In this document: positions 22,934-33,583 of the stretch, piece after piece
Layout: each line of letters opens with the position of its first letter
How positions within the stretch are numbered: the stretch's first letter is position 1
Assembly (NCBI GenBank): GCA_025991245.1
Contig: BQMJ01000021.1
Location: forward strand, 186,001-250,000
Length of the DNA: 64,000 bases
Reading direction: 5' to 3'
Source: Galdieria partita
Taxonomy: Eukaryota > Rhodophyta > Bangiophyceae > Galdieriales > Galdieriaceae
Notes under the pieces: generated by a model
The model's database searches: none
What the model was told of the DNA's origin: nothing
The model's input: only the letters and a program-made list of their open reading frames with translations
Made by a program: the position numbers and the translations under genes

Positions 22934-24271
22934 ATGATGATGGGATTTATCCTTCCTTCAACTACCTCATGCGTTGTTTATAACCACACTTCAACTAGAA
23001 ACAGTAACAAGTCCAACAAACGAAACTTTATTTCAGCTCCAAGAGTTAAGGTTGAAGGCAGCAAAATATCCTCATGGTTACCAAAGTTTTTATCCCACCA
23101 AAGACAGCAAACAACTAAAACAAAGTACTGGATAATAAGTGCTTCTTTTCAGACAGCTCTAGAAGAATTTGTTAACTGTAGTGGGGCCAAAGGTGTCCAT
23201 GAAAGAGCTGGCATATCTAGATCAAAGTCAAAAATACTTCGAAACAAAGGAATAGAGCGACCACTTATTATCGGAGTCGCTGCAGACTCTGGTTGTGGAA
23301 AATCAACGTTTCTCCGCAGAGTAAATGAGATATTTGGTACAAAAGTTTCACAGTCACATACACCTCAAGGAGAATTGGTTACGGTTATTTGTCTTGATGA
23401 CTTCCACACGTTGGATAGAAAAGGACGAGCCGAGAGAAAGGTGACTGCTCTCAACCCGGAAGCCAATAACTTCGAATTGATGTATCAACAAATAGCTGCA
23501 TTAAAAGAAGGACACGACATTATGAAGCCAATTTACAATCATCAAACTGGTCTGATAGATCCACCAGAGCTCATTCAACCCAACCATATTATTGTAATAG
23601 AAGGGTTGCATCCTTGGTATGACTCCAGAATGAAGCAACTCTTAGATTTTACTGTTTATCTTGATATCAGTGACGAAGTTAAAATTGCCTGGAAAATTCA
23701 GAGAGATATGGCTGAAAGAGGTCATAAACTCGAAAACATTCTGGCTTCTATAGAGTCTCGAAAACCAGATTTCCAACAATATATCGATCCTCAAAAAAGC
23801 GATGCTGTGGCTGTCATTCAAGTACTTCCTACTCAACTCATTCCTGACGATAAGGAAAAGAAAGTTTTAAGGGTACGTCTTATACAAAGAGAGGGTATTC
23901 CAGGCTTCCAACCTGTCTATCTTTATGATGAAGGTTCAACAATAGATTGGATTCCTTGTGGAAGAAAACTGACTTGCAGCTATCCGGGTATTAAATTCCA
24001 TTACGGACCGGATAACTGGTACAATCATGATGTATCTGTGCTTGAAGTTGACGGAAACTTTGAGAAACTGGAGGAACTTATCTATATAGAGTCGCATCTT
24101 AACAATACTTCCACCAAATTTTATGGAGAAATAACCCAACAACTCCTACGAAACTCTTCTGCTCCAGGATCAAACAACGGAACTGGACTCTTTCAAGTTC
24201 TAATAGCACTAAAGATGAGACAACTGTATGAGGAGCTTACAGGAAAGAGTGTTGCCCCTGTCCTAATATAG
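22934..24271 (+). CDS. Phosphoribulokinase, plastid precursor
   Basis: A single exon of 445 aa beginning with three Met codons. About 105 residues of Ser/Asn/Lys-rich sequence form the likely transit peptide. The kinase has the P-loop ADSGCGKSTF (about residues 118-126), VICLDDFHTLDRKG and VIEGLHPWYD, all typical of the plastid/cyanobacterial enzyme that makes ribulose 1,5-bisphosphate. Redox cysteines equivalent to the plant pair are present at C121 and C153, but with 31 residues between them instead of the 38 known in plants. A second pair, CGRKLTC, corresponds to the pair used for binding CP12 in plants. Thioredoxin control is therefore possible. It converges with a small zinc-finger gene 91 bp away. 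Confidence 0.96.
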   Translation: MMMGFILPSTTSCVVYNHTSTRNSNKSNKRNFISAPRVKVEGSKISSWLPKFLSHQRQQTTKTKYWIISASFQTALEEFVNCSGAKGVHERAGISRSKSKILRNKGIERPLIIGVAADSGCGKSTFLRRVNEIFGTKVSQSHTPQGELVTVICLDDFHTLDRKGRAERKVTALNPEANNFELMYQQIAALKEGHDIMKPIYNHQTGLIDPPELIQPNHIIVIEGLHPWYDSRMKQLLDFTVYLDISDEVKIAWKIQRDMAERGHKLENILASIESRKPDFQQYIDPQKSDAVAVIQVLPTQLIPDDKEKKVLRVRLIQREGIPGFQPVYLYDEGSTIDWIPCGRKLTCSYPGIKFHYGPDNWYNHDVSVLEVDGNFEKLEELIYIESHLNNTSTKFYGEITQQLLRNSSAPGSNNGTGLFQVLIALKMRQLYEELTGKSVAPVLI

Positions 24272-24362
24272 CCACAAATCGCCTAATTTTGCGCCATTTG
24301 CTGGCTGTGGTATTTTCTCCCAATACTTTAGTAAACTATATGTGCGGAAGTTTGTTGAAGGG

Positions 24363-24875
24363 TTACAACCAACCAGCAATATGCCCCGTTCCTCGACAGC
24401 GCTCACAGTCAATTTCGCCTTGGGCGCGACACACAACGCAGTCACAGTTGCCACTCACCGAACACACAAGTGCGTCTCCCAACATCATGAAACCAGTTCC
24501 ATTACAAAATTTACAAGGAAGCTTACCACTTCCCTTACAAAAGGTGCATGACTGTATACTGGCAAATTCTTTCTACAGAAGAAAACTCATTTAAAGACAG
24601 TTCATAAATAACTAGTTCGTGCAAATCACCTCAAAAAATCTATATTTTCGTTCCAAGTATTGGCGTTTTCTCTCTAACTCTTCGTGTGATAAACTTGAGT
24701 TTGCCTGCAAGCTTCCATTCACTTCGTACCAAGAAGAACCTACATAGGGCTGTCTGAAAAGATTGGATTTAAACGGTGGCAACCATGTATATGAAAGACT
24801 TGGCTCTTTAAGAAAATCAAGCAAACAGCTTCTCTTGCTATATGAGATAGTACTTGGCGCCCCAAAAAGAAACAT
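24363..24875 (-). CDS. Small DnaJ-type zinc-finger protein, probably plastid-targeted
   Basis: Two exons, 24875-24630 and 24572-24363, with a 57-nt intron join in phase to give 151 aa. The second exon has four CxxC or CxC knuckles: CTFCKGSG, CKFCNGTG, CDCVVCRAQG and CERCRGTG. This is the CxxCxGxG cysteine-rich domain of DnaJ, without a J domain. Such stand-alone domains occur in plastid assembly factors of plants (BSD2, PSA2, LQY1 types). The N-terminal 60 residues are Ser-rich and basic with few acids, fitting a leader, but the target compartment is inferred. It is divergent from the CSTF2-like gene, with 65 bp between the starts. Confidence 0.72.
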
Positions 24876-24940
24876 TCTTATTCGTTTGCTCTACAACTAA
24901 TCGAGCACCAAAAATTTTGTTGGTTCGAAGAGCAAGGCTA

Positions 24941-25918
24941 ATGGGTCGTTCAACGACAGTGTTTGGTAAGAGAAGACATCACGATATATTTCCAGAAAAA
25001 TTAACTCTGAAAAAGTTGGGAATATAGCCTATAATACTTCAGAAGAACAGTTGCAAGAAATATTGAGTCAAATAGGCCCTATACTTTCGTTTCGTGTTGT
25101 ATATGACAGAGAAACCGGCAAACCGAAGGGTTATGCTTTTTGTGAGTATCCCGACGCAGAAATGGCCTTATCTGCTATAAGAAATCTTAACGGCACCGAG
25201 CTTAACGGAAGAACTTTGAGAGTAGATTTGGCAGACTCAGACAAGAGAGAGTTGGGCCAATCAGCAGCAACTATGGAAACAGGAACGAACAACGCTTCCA
25301 TGGCGTCAAATATAAAGACTGCCGCTTTGAATGTTTCGGGAGGAACTGGGAATATTCAAGGACTGTCGAATCTTGGGGCAAAAGGTTCACTAGAGCAGCT
25401 TTCCTATCAACAGATTCATGAAGTTATGCTGCAAATGAAAGCTTTGGCACAACAAAATCCTGATCAGGTCAGGCAGTTATTACTGGCAAATCCGCAGCTC
25501 ACGTATGCTCTGTTACAAGGCCAAATCATGTTGGGCTTGGCACCAGCGACGGTAAGCTTACTTTTGTGTGATAGTCGGTGTGTCTATGTTCAAATAATAT
25601 TTTTAGGGTTGGCCGTCACAGTCTACTCCTTCCACGAATGCTAATAACAGTGCTGGAGACATGATAAATCAGACCCTCTATACCAATAACGTCATGGCCT
25701 CCAATTTACCCAGTGGTATTGGTATGGGAACGTCTGTTCCTTCTAACGATATGATTCAACAAGCTGCTCTCCTACAAAACATTATCAACTTGACTCCGGT
25801 AGAGTTGGAAAGTCTTCCTCCTGAACAACGAGCACAAGTTCTTCAGTTGAAAGCAACACTTGGTGCTCAAATGGGTCAGCCTGGTTTGGGTTCTGCCGCA
25901 TTTCCTTCAAATGGTTGA
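24941..25918 (+). CDS. Cleavage stimulation factor subunit 2 (CSTF2/Rna15)-like
   Basis: Three exons, 24941-24965, 25016-25551 and 25607-25918, with introns of 50 and 55 nt, encode 290 aa. The first exon is only 25 nt and is needed to complete RNP2 of the RRM (TVFVGNIAY). RNP1 is KPKGYAFCEY. After a linker comes the hinge (SYQQIHEVMLQMKALAQQNP), which binds CSTF3/Rna14 and symplekin. The short C-terminal helical domain (VELESLPPEQRAQVLQL) ends the protein. It recognises the downstream element during mRNA 3'-end cleavage. Compared with animal CSTF2 the Pro/Gly-rich spacer is nearly absent. Its stop overlaps the end of the next gene by 12 bp. Confidence 0.92.
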
Positions 25919-27253
25919 GTATTCTTTGCAGGTTCTGTCTAGCTCTGCCAAGTTTGGATGGTATCTTCTTACTTGCTTTGGAAGTATATTGGCGTCGTTG
26001 AATACAATTGCCTTTGCCAGTTGTTGGGATAGCCAAGCGTGATATAGAATTCCTCGAGAGCCCAAACCAGTGTACAACCACATGTTACATTCCTTAAATT
26101 TGCCAGCTAAATCTACTATTGGAATAGAACCAAGCTGTGTTCGTTCTGGAAGTGCTCTAAATGCTCCCTATATATATATATATAAAAGTTGAGCAATTTG
26201 TTAGGTTATGATCTGTCAACTTACGTCAATGTGAATACATTCCGCATGATTCAGTATTCCAGGAACGAGTTTATCCAATCTACTGTGGATATTTGCTATT
26301 TCCGAGTCTTCCGAAAGTTGTCCTGAAGTACCAGGTTCCCTTTCGAAAGTAGCTCCGGCAGTAAATAGCATTCTGCTCTCATCAGGAATAAGATACTTTC
26401 CACATATGATGGGCATTTTCAGTATCTTTGTCATAGTTCCATTCCATCGATAATACAAGTTTCTACCAAACGAACGTGTTATTGGCACTTGCTCTGATAG
26501 CCCTTCAATGAAATTAGTATCGGCTCCAGCACAAATAACAACATCTTCAAACTCTTTTGTTTGTTTAAAAGTTTGTAAATCAGTAACTGTCTCCGGTCTC
26601 CATTCCACTATCCCGAACTGCATGCACAGATTCCACAAACCATCAAGATATTCAGTCGTCTTAATGGTATACGCATCTTTTAAAAGCAAGCCTGATATCG
26701 CCGAGCTATTCCAACCCAGAACATGATACAAATCTTTATCTTCAAAGAGTTGGACTACATGAGGTAAAGAGATAGATGCTTGTTGCAACCTTCTATGTTG
26801 TTTTTGGGTCAATGCAAGTCGCATGATTCCTACAAGATGCTTTTACAGAAGATATTTTATAATAAAATTATATCTACCATTATTTTGCACAAGTTTCGAA
26901 CTCAGCTCATTCTCTACAAGACGAATAAGTTGAGTTGCACTCGAGAAGGCTTCTTGTCCTTTCCAAAGAAGTTTTGAATTGGGTGAAAATGGGTGCAGTA
27001 GTCCGGCTGCTACTCTAGACGCTCCTCCATTTCCAGGTCGATAAGGATCAAAAACTGTTATATGGCAAGACTTTTCCAAGTCAGCTGATAACCTGCAAAG
27101 ATAATAGCACAGTGACACACCGGCGATTCCACAACCTATAATAGCTATTCTATGGTATTGTTCCACCTTACAAAATAAGCACAACTGTTGATTGACTCTC
27201 TTGTAAGAGTAAAGTGATTTATTACAAGTTGAATATGAGTGGACTATAAACAT
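25907..27253 (-). CDS. FAD-dependent oxidoreductase, DAO family
   Basis: Three exons are inferred: 27253-26878, 26829-26225 and 26167-25907, giving 413 aa from the ATG at 27253; another in-frame ATG lies at 27295. The FAD-binding Rossmann motif is IAIIGCGIAGVS, followed by FDPYRPGNGGASRVAAGLLHP, a glycine-rich second FAD contact. The C-terminal GLGSRGILYHAWL is the characteristic end of D-amino-acid-oxidase-type flavoproteins and of the oxidase half of MnmC, to which it is more alike than to glycine or sarcosine oxidases. The substrate cannot be told. The coding end overlaps that of the CSTF2-like gene, and the 5' end lies against the casein kinase gene. Confidence 0.8.
26169..26184. repeat. 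(TA)8 run at the 3' end of an intron
   Basis: A perfect TA run sits immediately before the acceptor of the last intron of the flavoprotein gene, in the place normally held by a pyrimidine tract. Length variation here could affect splicing. Confidence 0.8.
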
Positions 27254-27322
27254 TGTGTTTGCAATGAATTCCCAGTTGTAAAGTTTTTGGCCCATCAGCT
27301 CGTTGTGGGGTCTCAAGACTAG

Positions 27323-29435
27323 CTGTCCTTGGCAGCTTCCTTCGTTTTGGGTAACCGACAAGCAAAGGAGCCAAGTGGCTCCACTAATCAAGAACGTTTC
27401 TTGTTTTCTGGTCAAAACAGGGAACGTCATTTTGCTTCTACAAACTTTCGAAATAAACACTCTCGTGAGAATTCGACGTCCCTTGCCACGAGTCCCAGTT
27501 TGAAGCACCCAAGTCAGCAACAAGAGAAAAAGACAGATATTGAACTTAGTAGCTCTGTTGAAGCTTTTTCTTCGTCATTGGCAGTTTCAAGGGGTAGAAA
27601 GGCTTCTCAAGTGGAAAACCTACTTGACGAAACGGAGCAGTTTAGAAGGGAACAGTGTGGTCAACCTGTTCGTAGTCTGGGAAGAATAGAAGGAACGTGT
27701 GTTGAGGCAGCACCCGAAGCAAAGAAATTGGAAAGCTATTCACGCGTTCCTTTGGAAGGAACGTTGGAGTACCCTTTTTGTTTGAGTAGAGAGCAAACCA
27801 TTCCTACTACATCAGCGATTCGCCAAGGGATAGCGAAGGAGGAAGAACGTGTCAGTAAACCTCTTGCAGAACAAGAAAGTTTGGATAAAGCAACAGGTCA
27901 GAGAAGAGGCAACGGATTTTTGGACAAGTCTGGAGAAGTGCAGGGTTCTTCAAACTTCATATCTTCATCAGGCAACATAGAAAACTCAGATAGAAAACTA
28001 TTTAGAATGGGTGAAAAATCCAGCCGTAGTGATCGTATTGTGGCTGGAAAGTGGCGTGTTGGAAGAAAGATAGGCTCCGGTTCTTTTGGAGAGATTTACT
28101 TAGGTATTAATATTATATGTAGAAAATGGTATTATGGGAACTGAACAGAAACTTGTATTAGGAACGAATATATATACCATGGAGGAAGTTGCTTTGAAAT
28201 TCGAATCTGCAAAAACGAAGCATCCCCAGTTGTTGTATGAAAGTAAAATCTATCGATATCTTTCAATTTCTCCTTGTGTACGTTGTTTTCTTTTTTAATT
28301 TGATGCAGTTTTTATATTCTTCGAATTAGGGACAACCAGTGGTAGGATTTCCAACAGTCAAATGGTACGGTCAGGAAGGGGAATATAATGTGATGGCGAT
28401 GGAACTTTTAGGCCCGAGTCTTGAGGATCTGTTTAATTTTTGTCATCGCAAATTCTCCTTGAAAACCGTTTTGATGATTGCTATTCAGACGATTTCTCGT
28501 ATTGAATATATTCATTCTCGAAGCTTCATTCATCGAGACATTAAACCAGACAACTTCCTCATGGGGCTAGGAAAGCACTCAGAAATCATCTATTTGATTG
28601 ACTTTGGTTTATCCAAAAGATATAGAGATCCCAAGACACATGTGCATATTCCATATAGAGAGGGAAAGAACCTGACGGGTACTGCAAGATATGCGTCCAT
28701 CAATACACATTTGGGTTTGGAGCAGAGTCGAAGAGATGATTTGGAGTCTCTTGGATACGTGCTTATGTACTTTAATCGCGGTAGTTTACCATGGCAAGGC
28801 CTTAAAGCTGCTACCAAGAAACAAAAATATCAAAAGATAAGCGACAAGAAAGCGAATACTCCCATTGAAGTCCTTTGTAAAGGATATCCTGCAGAATTTG
28901 CAATTTATCTCAACTACTGTCGCTCTCTAAAGTAAGTTTTAAAGAATAGCTGACATTAGCATGAAAGTAACAAGTGTATAGATTTGAGGAGAAACCAGAT
29001 TACGACTATCTTCGATCTATATTCCAAGCACTTTATCGAAAGAAGGGCTTTCCCGATGATTATGTATTTGATTGGACTACCTTGACTCAAAACGCATCAT
29101 CTTCCTTGAGACCGAATGCTACAACTGTACATCATGACTTGAAAAATCGTGATGATTCCATAGCGGTGGTAGTGGATCAGCAACAGGAAGAACGGACTTT
29201 GGACCGTACAGAGAGACTGGAATCTAGTAACCTGGGTACAGCTCCATTGTTATCGAGTCCCGTACTGAAGGAAGGGGAGACTTCCCGTAGAAAATTGGGT
29301 GAAGGAGTAGCAGACACTTCGAAGGATTCGAAACAAAATGTTGTTCCAAATACGTCGAATACTTCCAGTGTTTTGAATGCTGGTCCTGGAGGCAAAGATA
29401 TTTCTTTGTTTTCAACTTCAAGAAATAAGAGATGA
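27323..29435 (+). CDS. Casein kinase 1 family protein kinase with long N-terminal extension
   Basis: Kinase exons end at 28103, then 28162-28277, 28330-28931 and 28982-29435, with introns of 58, 52 and 50 nt. Signatures are [27 protein letters not shown], the CK1-specific [11 protein letters not shown] in place of DFG-x-APE, and [14 protein letters not shown]. The kinase domain could start at the ATG at 28007, 12 residues before the fold. However, the same frame is open for 226 codons upstream (from 27323) without an ATG, with low-complexity polar sequence, suggesting an upstream first exon and a disordered N-terminal extension. The tail of about 130 residues is Ser/Thr-rich. CK1 enzymes act on acidic, primed substrates in many pathways. 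No nuclear or membrane signal is evident. Confidence 0.9.
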
Positions 29436-29721
29436 AGAGGAATCACCCAACTAGCCGTTGCCAAAATATCTGAGGTTTGCTGATGGTTTCTTAATGGTGA
29501 TGAAATTCTCAATACTGCAAACCATTGTGTTGTCTCTATTTATTTTCCTTTCGAGAGACATTTCGTTCGACATGTGTCATGTTGACGACCAAGTCAAAGG
29601 AAGTGGATATCAAAAAATTTTTTTAGACTCTGTTTTATGAGCTTGACACATTATTGTATACTGCTCGCTTGATTCCTCTTCTTCCTACTTGCACTTTGCG
29701 ACAATTGTGTCTTGTATCAAG

Positions 29722-32700
29722 TTAAATCAATTTGCTGTAGGATGGAGGTGCACATTTTCGATTGATAAATTTAGCAACCACTACAGGACAACAGCTTATT
29801 GTAGTGACAATCAGTATTCTTAACCAAAAACTCCACCTTAGAATCAGATACAAATCGAACACGGTACGCAATAGAAATAATGATAAACCATAAGAAATCA
29901 AACTGATGCATTCTGCAACCACCATCAGTCTATGCCACTTGCGAATTTCCACAGCTACCATCAATAATTCTGTAAGTATCAACGAAGTAAACGCTACAGA
30001 AATCAATGAACTGGTCGAAAAATAGTCGTCATTCCACAACACATATACAGAAACTACCATGATAGTCATTCCTTGATAAAGTCCTTTTAGTAACCATGTC
30101 AAAAAAGTTTTCAAGTTCAGAGAACGTCCTTTTCGAAGATCTGCATATAATTCTGGATAAGTAAATGCAATCTCTTTTGTCACATCCACATCCAAAATCA
30201 ACGAAAAGACAGGGAACATTGTGTAGATAGTTGCATAGCCAACCAGAATCCAACCTTCAAATATTGGAATTGCCGCATAAAAGAAAATTGCGCAATAAAC
30301 CATTTGTATAATGGCAATAATGAGTCCTCGATGGATGACAAACTGCGCTAATCTTGCTGAACGCTTATAAGAATTTCGTCCATGCCACAAAAGAAGAGAA
30401 GTCAAATGTGAAAATTGAGTAATGCTAATATCGGACGCCAATGAAGCTTGCTTTCCTTCCTTTCCAGGAATTCCAATTCCAAAGTTTGCCTGTTGAATCA
30501 TCGAAACATCATTTCCTCCATCACCAATAGCAGCAACTCGACACGAGGTGTAGGATTGAACTAGTCGCACAACTAAAGACTTTTGAGTAGGGCTACAACG
30601 ACAGACAACAACACAAGGAGCTAGACAAGAAAGTTGAAGGAATTCTTCTCTACAAAAGGCAAGTAAGGTCTGTAAGGAGGGACCATCCACAATCAATACA
30701 TCTCCTATTCGATGCCTATACAACGAAAGTTGACGAGAGGCTTCAATTCTACTGGATACTCCTGTAATGGTGTAGATCCCTTTGGAGCGCTGCACTAACC
30801 GAGAACTTATGGCAATATTGGTGGCAGTTTCAACTTTATCACCAGTTAGCATCCATATTCGAATACCTGCATGCTGCAGTTTTTCAATAGTTTCCCTCAC
30901 ACCATCTTGCAACTTGTCTTCCACTCCAGTCAGTGCAATCACTTCCATATCTTTCTCTAAGCTCTTCTGAACTGAACTTAGTGCTTCTGAACGATTCTTA
31001 ATAGTACGTTGCGCAGCTTGATATTCTTTCATGAATCTCTCCAATTCATCATTTCCTAGGGTCTTTCTTGCATATGCAAGAGTTCGAAGACCTTCACGAG
31101 CAAGGTTTCCACTTTCTTCATCCAACCAGTCGTTTTCATGAACCAACTGAGAGATAACCATATCAGCTCCTTTCACATAAAATACGGTTTCCATGGTTTG
31201 CAGGTCACGAACTACTATACCCATTCGTCGAGCTGCCGACGTAAATGGAAACTCGCAAAGTATTTCAAACTGCTCTTCTCTACCAGTGGGGGTACGCAAA
31301 CGAATAAGAGAAGCACTTCTCTCCAATAAAAACACTCCACATTCTTCACAAAAATGAACCAAAGCAACTTCATCTGGGGAGGCTGCTTGAATAGTTCTGG
31401 TTCCATCTTCTTCGATAAAAGGCGTCACATGATGTGCAATTGCCATGGCCAACAAAGCCTGTGATATCATGGTCTATAAAGAAGCGAAGGTCGTAAAAAC
31501 ATTCTCGCATACAACTGCTATCAAACAATAGACATACCTGAATATGTCGCAAACTTTGTGGATGTGCTGTTTGACTTCCACTACTTGATAATAACGAGTC
31601 ACTTGAAAGAATAGCATTACCGTGGGAATATTTATCCTCTCTTTCCGTAAATCCCCAAAGGATATATTTCCTTAGATCTTCCAAATCATCCTTACTAAAT
31701 AATAAACTTCCTAAATGCAATTTCTTCAAATGCATTTCATTCTTTGTTAATGTTCCCGTCTTGTCTGAAAGAAGATAATCAATACGCCCTAGCTCTTCTG
31801 GAAGATTGGATGAACTAACTCATTAACACTTCATAATTTTACTTGGTTTTGTCTTTTCAACATCACTTACCGTACAATACATTCAGGCAAGTCTCGATCA
31901 TGCTGAATAAAATACGCGTAGATCGTTCGTGCCATATCCAAATTGATACGCATGGAGATAGGAATTATCGAAGAAAATAATAAAAAATAACGCATAAAAT
32001 ATAAGTACCAACGTCCTTGAAATCCTTTCAAAACTAGCAAAACAAACGACATTGAACCAAGAAAGAAAAAGAGCATCTTTGAAATTCTATTCAGTTCCCA
32101 ATCCAATTTTCCGACTTTCGACTTGGGCTTTGAAGCGTTTAATGCACTTCGAGTTTCCTCGCCAACGTACAAAACTAAGACAATTGCGCTTCCAGAGGCA
32201 ATAACTGTATTTGCCCATACAGTATTCTCTAAGGAAAGCGGTTCTTCTGTATAGAACTTCTCTTCAGATTCTTCGGTTTGAGAAATTGAGAAATTTCCAA
32301 TAAAATCATAGATTTCCTTTCTTGGAGCTTCTAAATGAACAAATGCATCCAATCCCACCAACTGCTTGTCATCCTCAATAGTTTGAGTCGAAGAAACCGC
32401 TCTACGAAGTTTCCAGTCCGTCTCGCCATCCAGTTGGTCTGTTCTTATAAAAATAGTGCCTTTACTATCATGCTTGGCTTTCAACAACAAACAATCAGCT
32501 GGAACGCGGTCATCGTTATGAAGAATTAAAATGTCACCAACTCCAATATCTTTCCGATATATAATACGCTGGCTTCCATCTCTTAAAAGCTTGATATACG
32601 TTTGCATATTTACCTCTCTGTCTCGACAATATCTCTGCCAGTCATCATATAATTTCTTGAATATCGACACTGAAAGCACAAATATCAAAGGTCCCAAATA

Positions 32701-33246
32701 AGTAAATAGATAGTTTACACGAAGTGGAGGAATCAACTGTGATAGAGCAACACCTAGAAAGAACAAATTGTAGAACATGCGAAACTCTTCAAATAGTATC
32801 TTCGGAAGGAAATTGAAAATAGTGTACTGTTGATTTCGAACTCTATTCTGAGATTTGGGCTGTTTTCTGTCAATCAAAGCCAAGCAAATTGTCCTCTCTT
32901 GTTCTTCTTCCTTGTTTCTTTTTCTCTTCCAAAAAGACATTCGGACAAATTGTTTCCAAACTCTGCGCCACTGGAAACTTTTCCTCGAACTCTCGACGGC
33001 TTCTAGCGACTCTTCATTTCCAACTTCACGTGCCTCTAAATCCAAGTCATCTATATCATTGTTGCCATCATCTAACCAGTGTTTTGGAGATTTATTCTGA
33101 AAGCCAACTGAGAGAGATGCTGGGCTGGAACTAGTCATAGGGGTGTACAAGTCAGCGTCATCACGTTGTCCCAACAAAGAAGTTCGATATCGTGCAGCTC
33201 TTGAACGGGAACTAGGCAATGCACTCGGTGGCAAGGGAGCTTTCAT
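29722..33246 (-). CDS. P4-type lipid flippase, ATP9/Neo1 class
   Basis: Three exons are inferred: 33246-31871, 31814-31538 and 31473-29722, with introns of 56 and 64 nt, giving about 1,134 aa. Hallmarks are the actuator loop DGETDWKLR, the phosphorylation site LLSDKTGTLT just after the first intron, WMLTGDKVETA and AIGDGGNDVSMIQ. DGETDWKLR (rather than DGETNLK) marks the ATP9A/Neo1 class, which works in Golgi/endosome membranes without a CDC50 partner in yeast and animals. It moves aminophospholipids to the cytosolic leaflet. The reading frame is open upstream to about 33420 but has no ATG there, so 33246 is the first possible start. An intron in the 5' part is possible. Confidence 0.92.
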
Positions 33247-33583
33247 ACTTTGTTGATAGGGATGCACGTTGAGCTTTGTTTTTCCAGTAACACTACCTGA
33301 TGGAAAAGTAGGAAAGTCCCAACTAGGAAGCGATTGATAGGGAGTGAACGTTGAGTCCGCGCTGTTCCACAAGTTTTTCCAGAGTTTTTGCAACCAATTC
33401 TTCTAGACTTCTCTTAGAACCTCAACAATAGCACTCGAAGAATATGCAAAACACTTACTTTGTTTGTCCGTACTCTCGGTGAAGGTCTTAGGAAACTTTC
33501 ACTCAAAACGTTCCTAGAGTTTTGCAACTTTCGTCCTCGTGAAGTTGAGGCCAGTGTGTTATACAGACTCAATGATACTGCTG

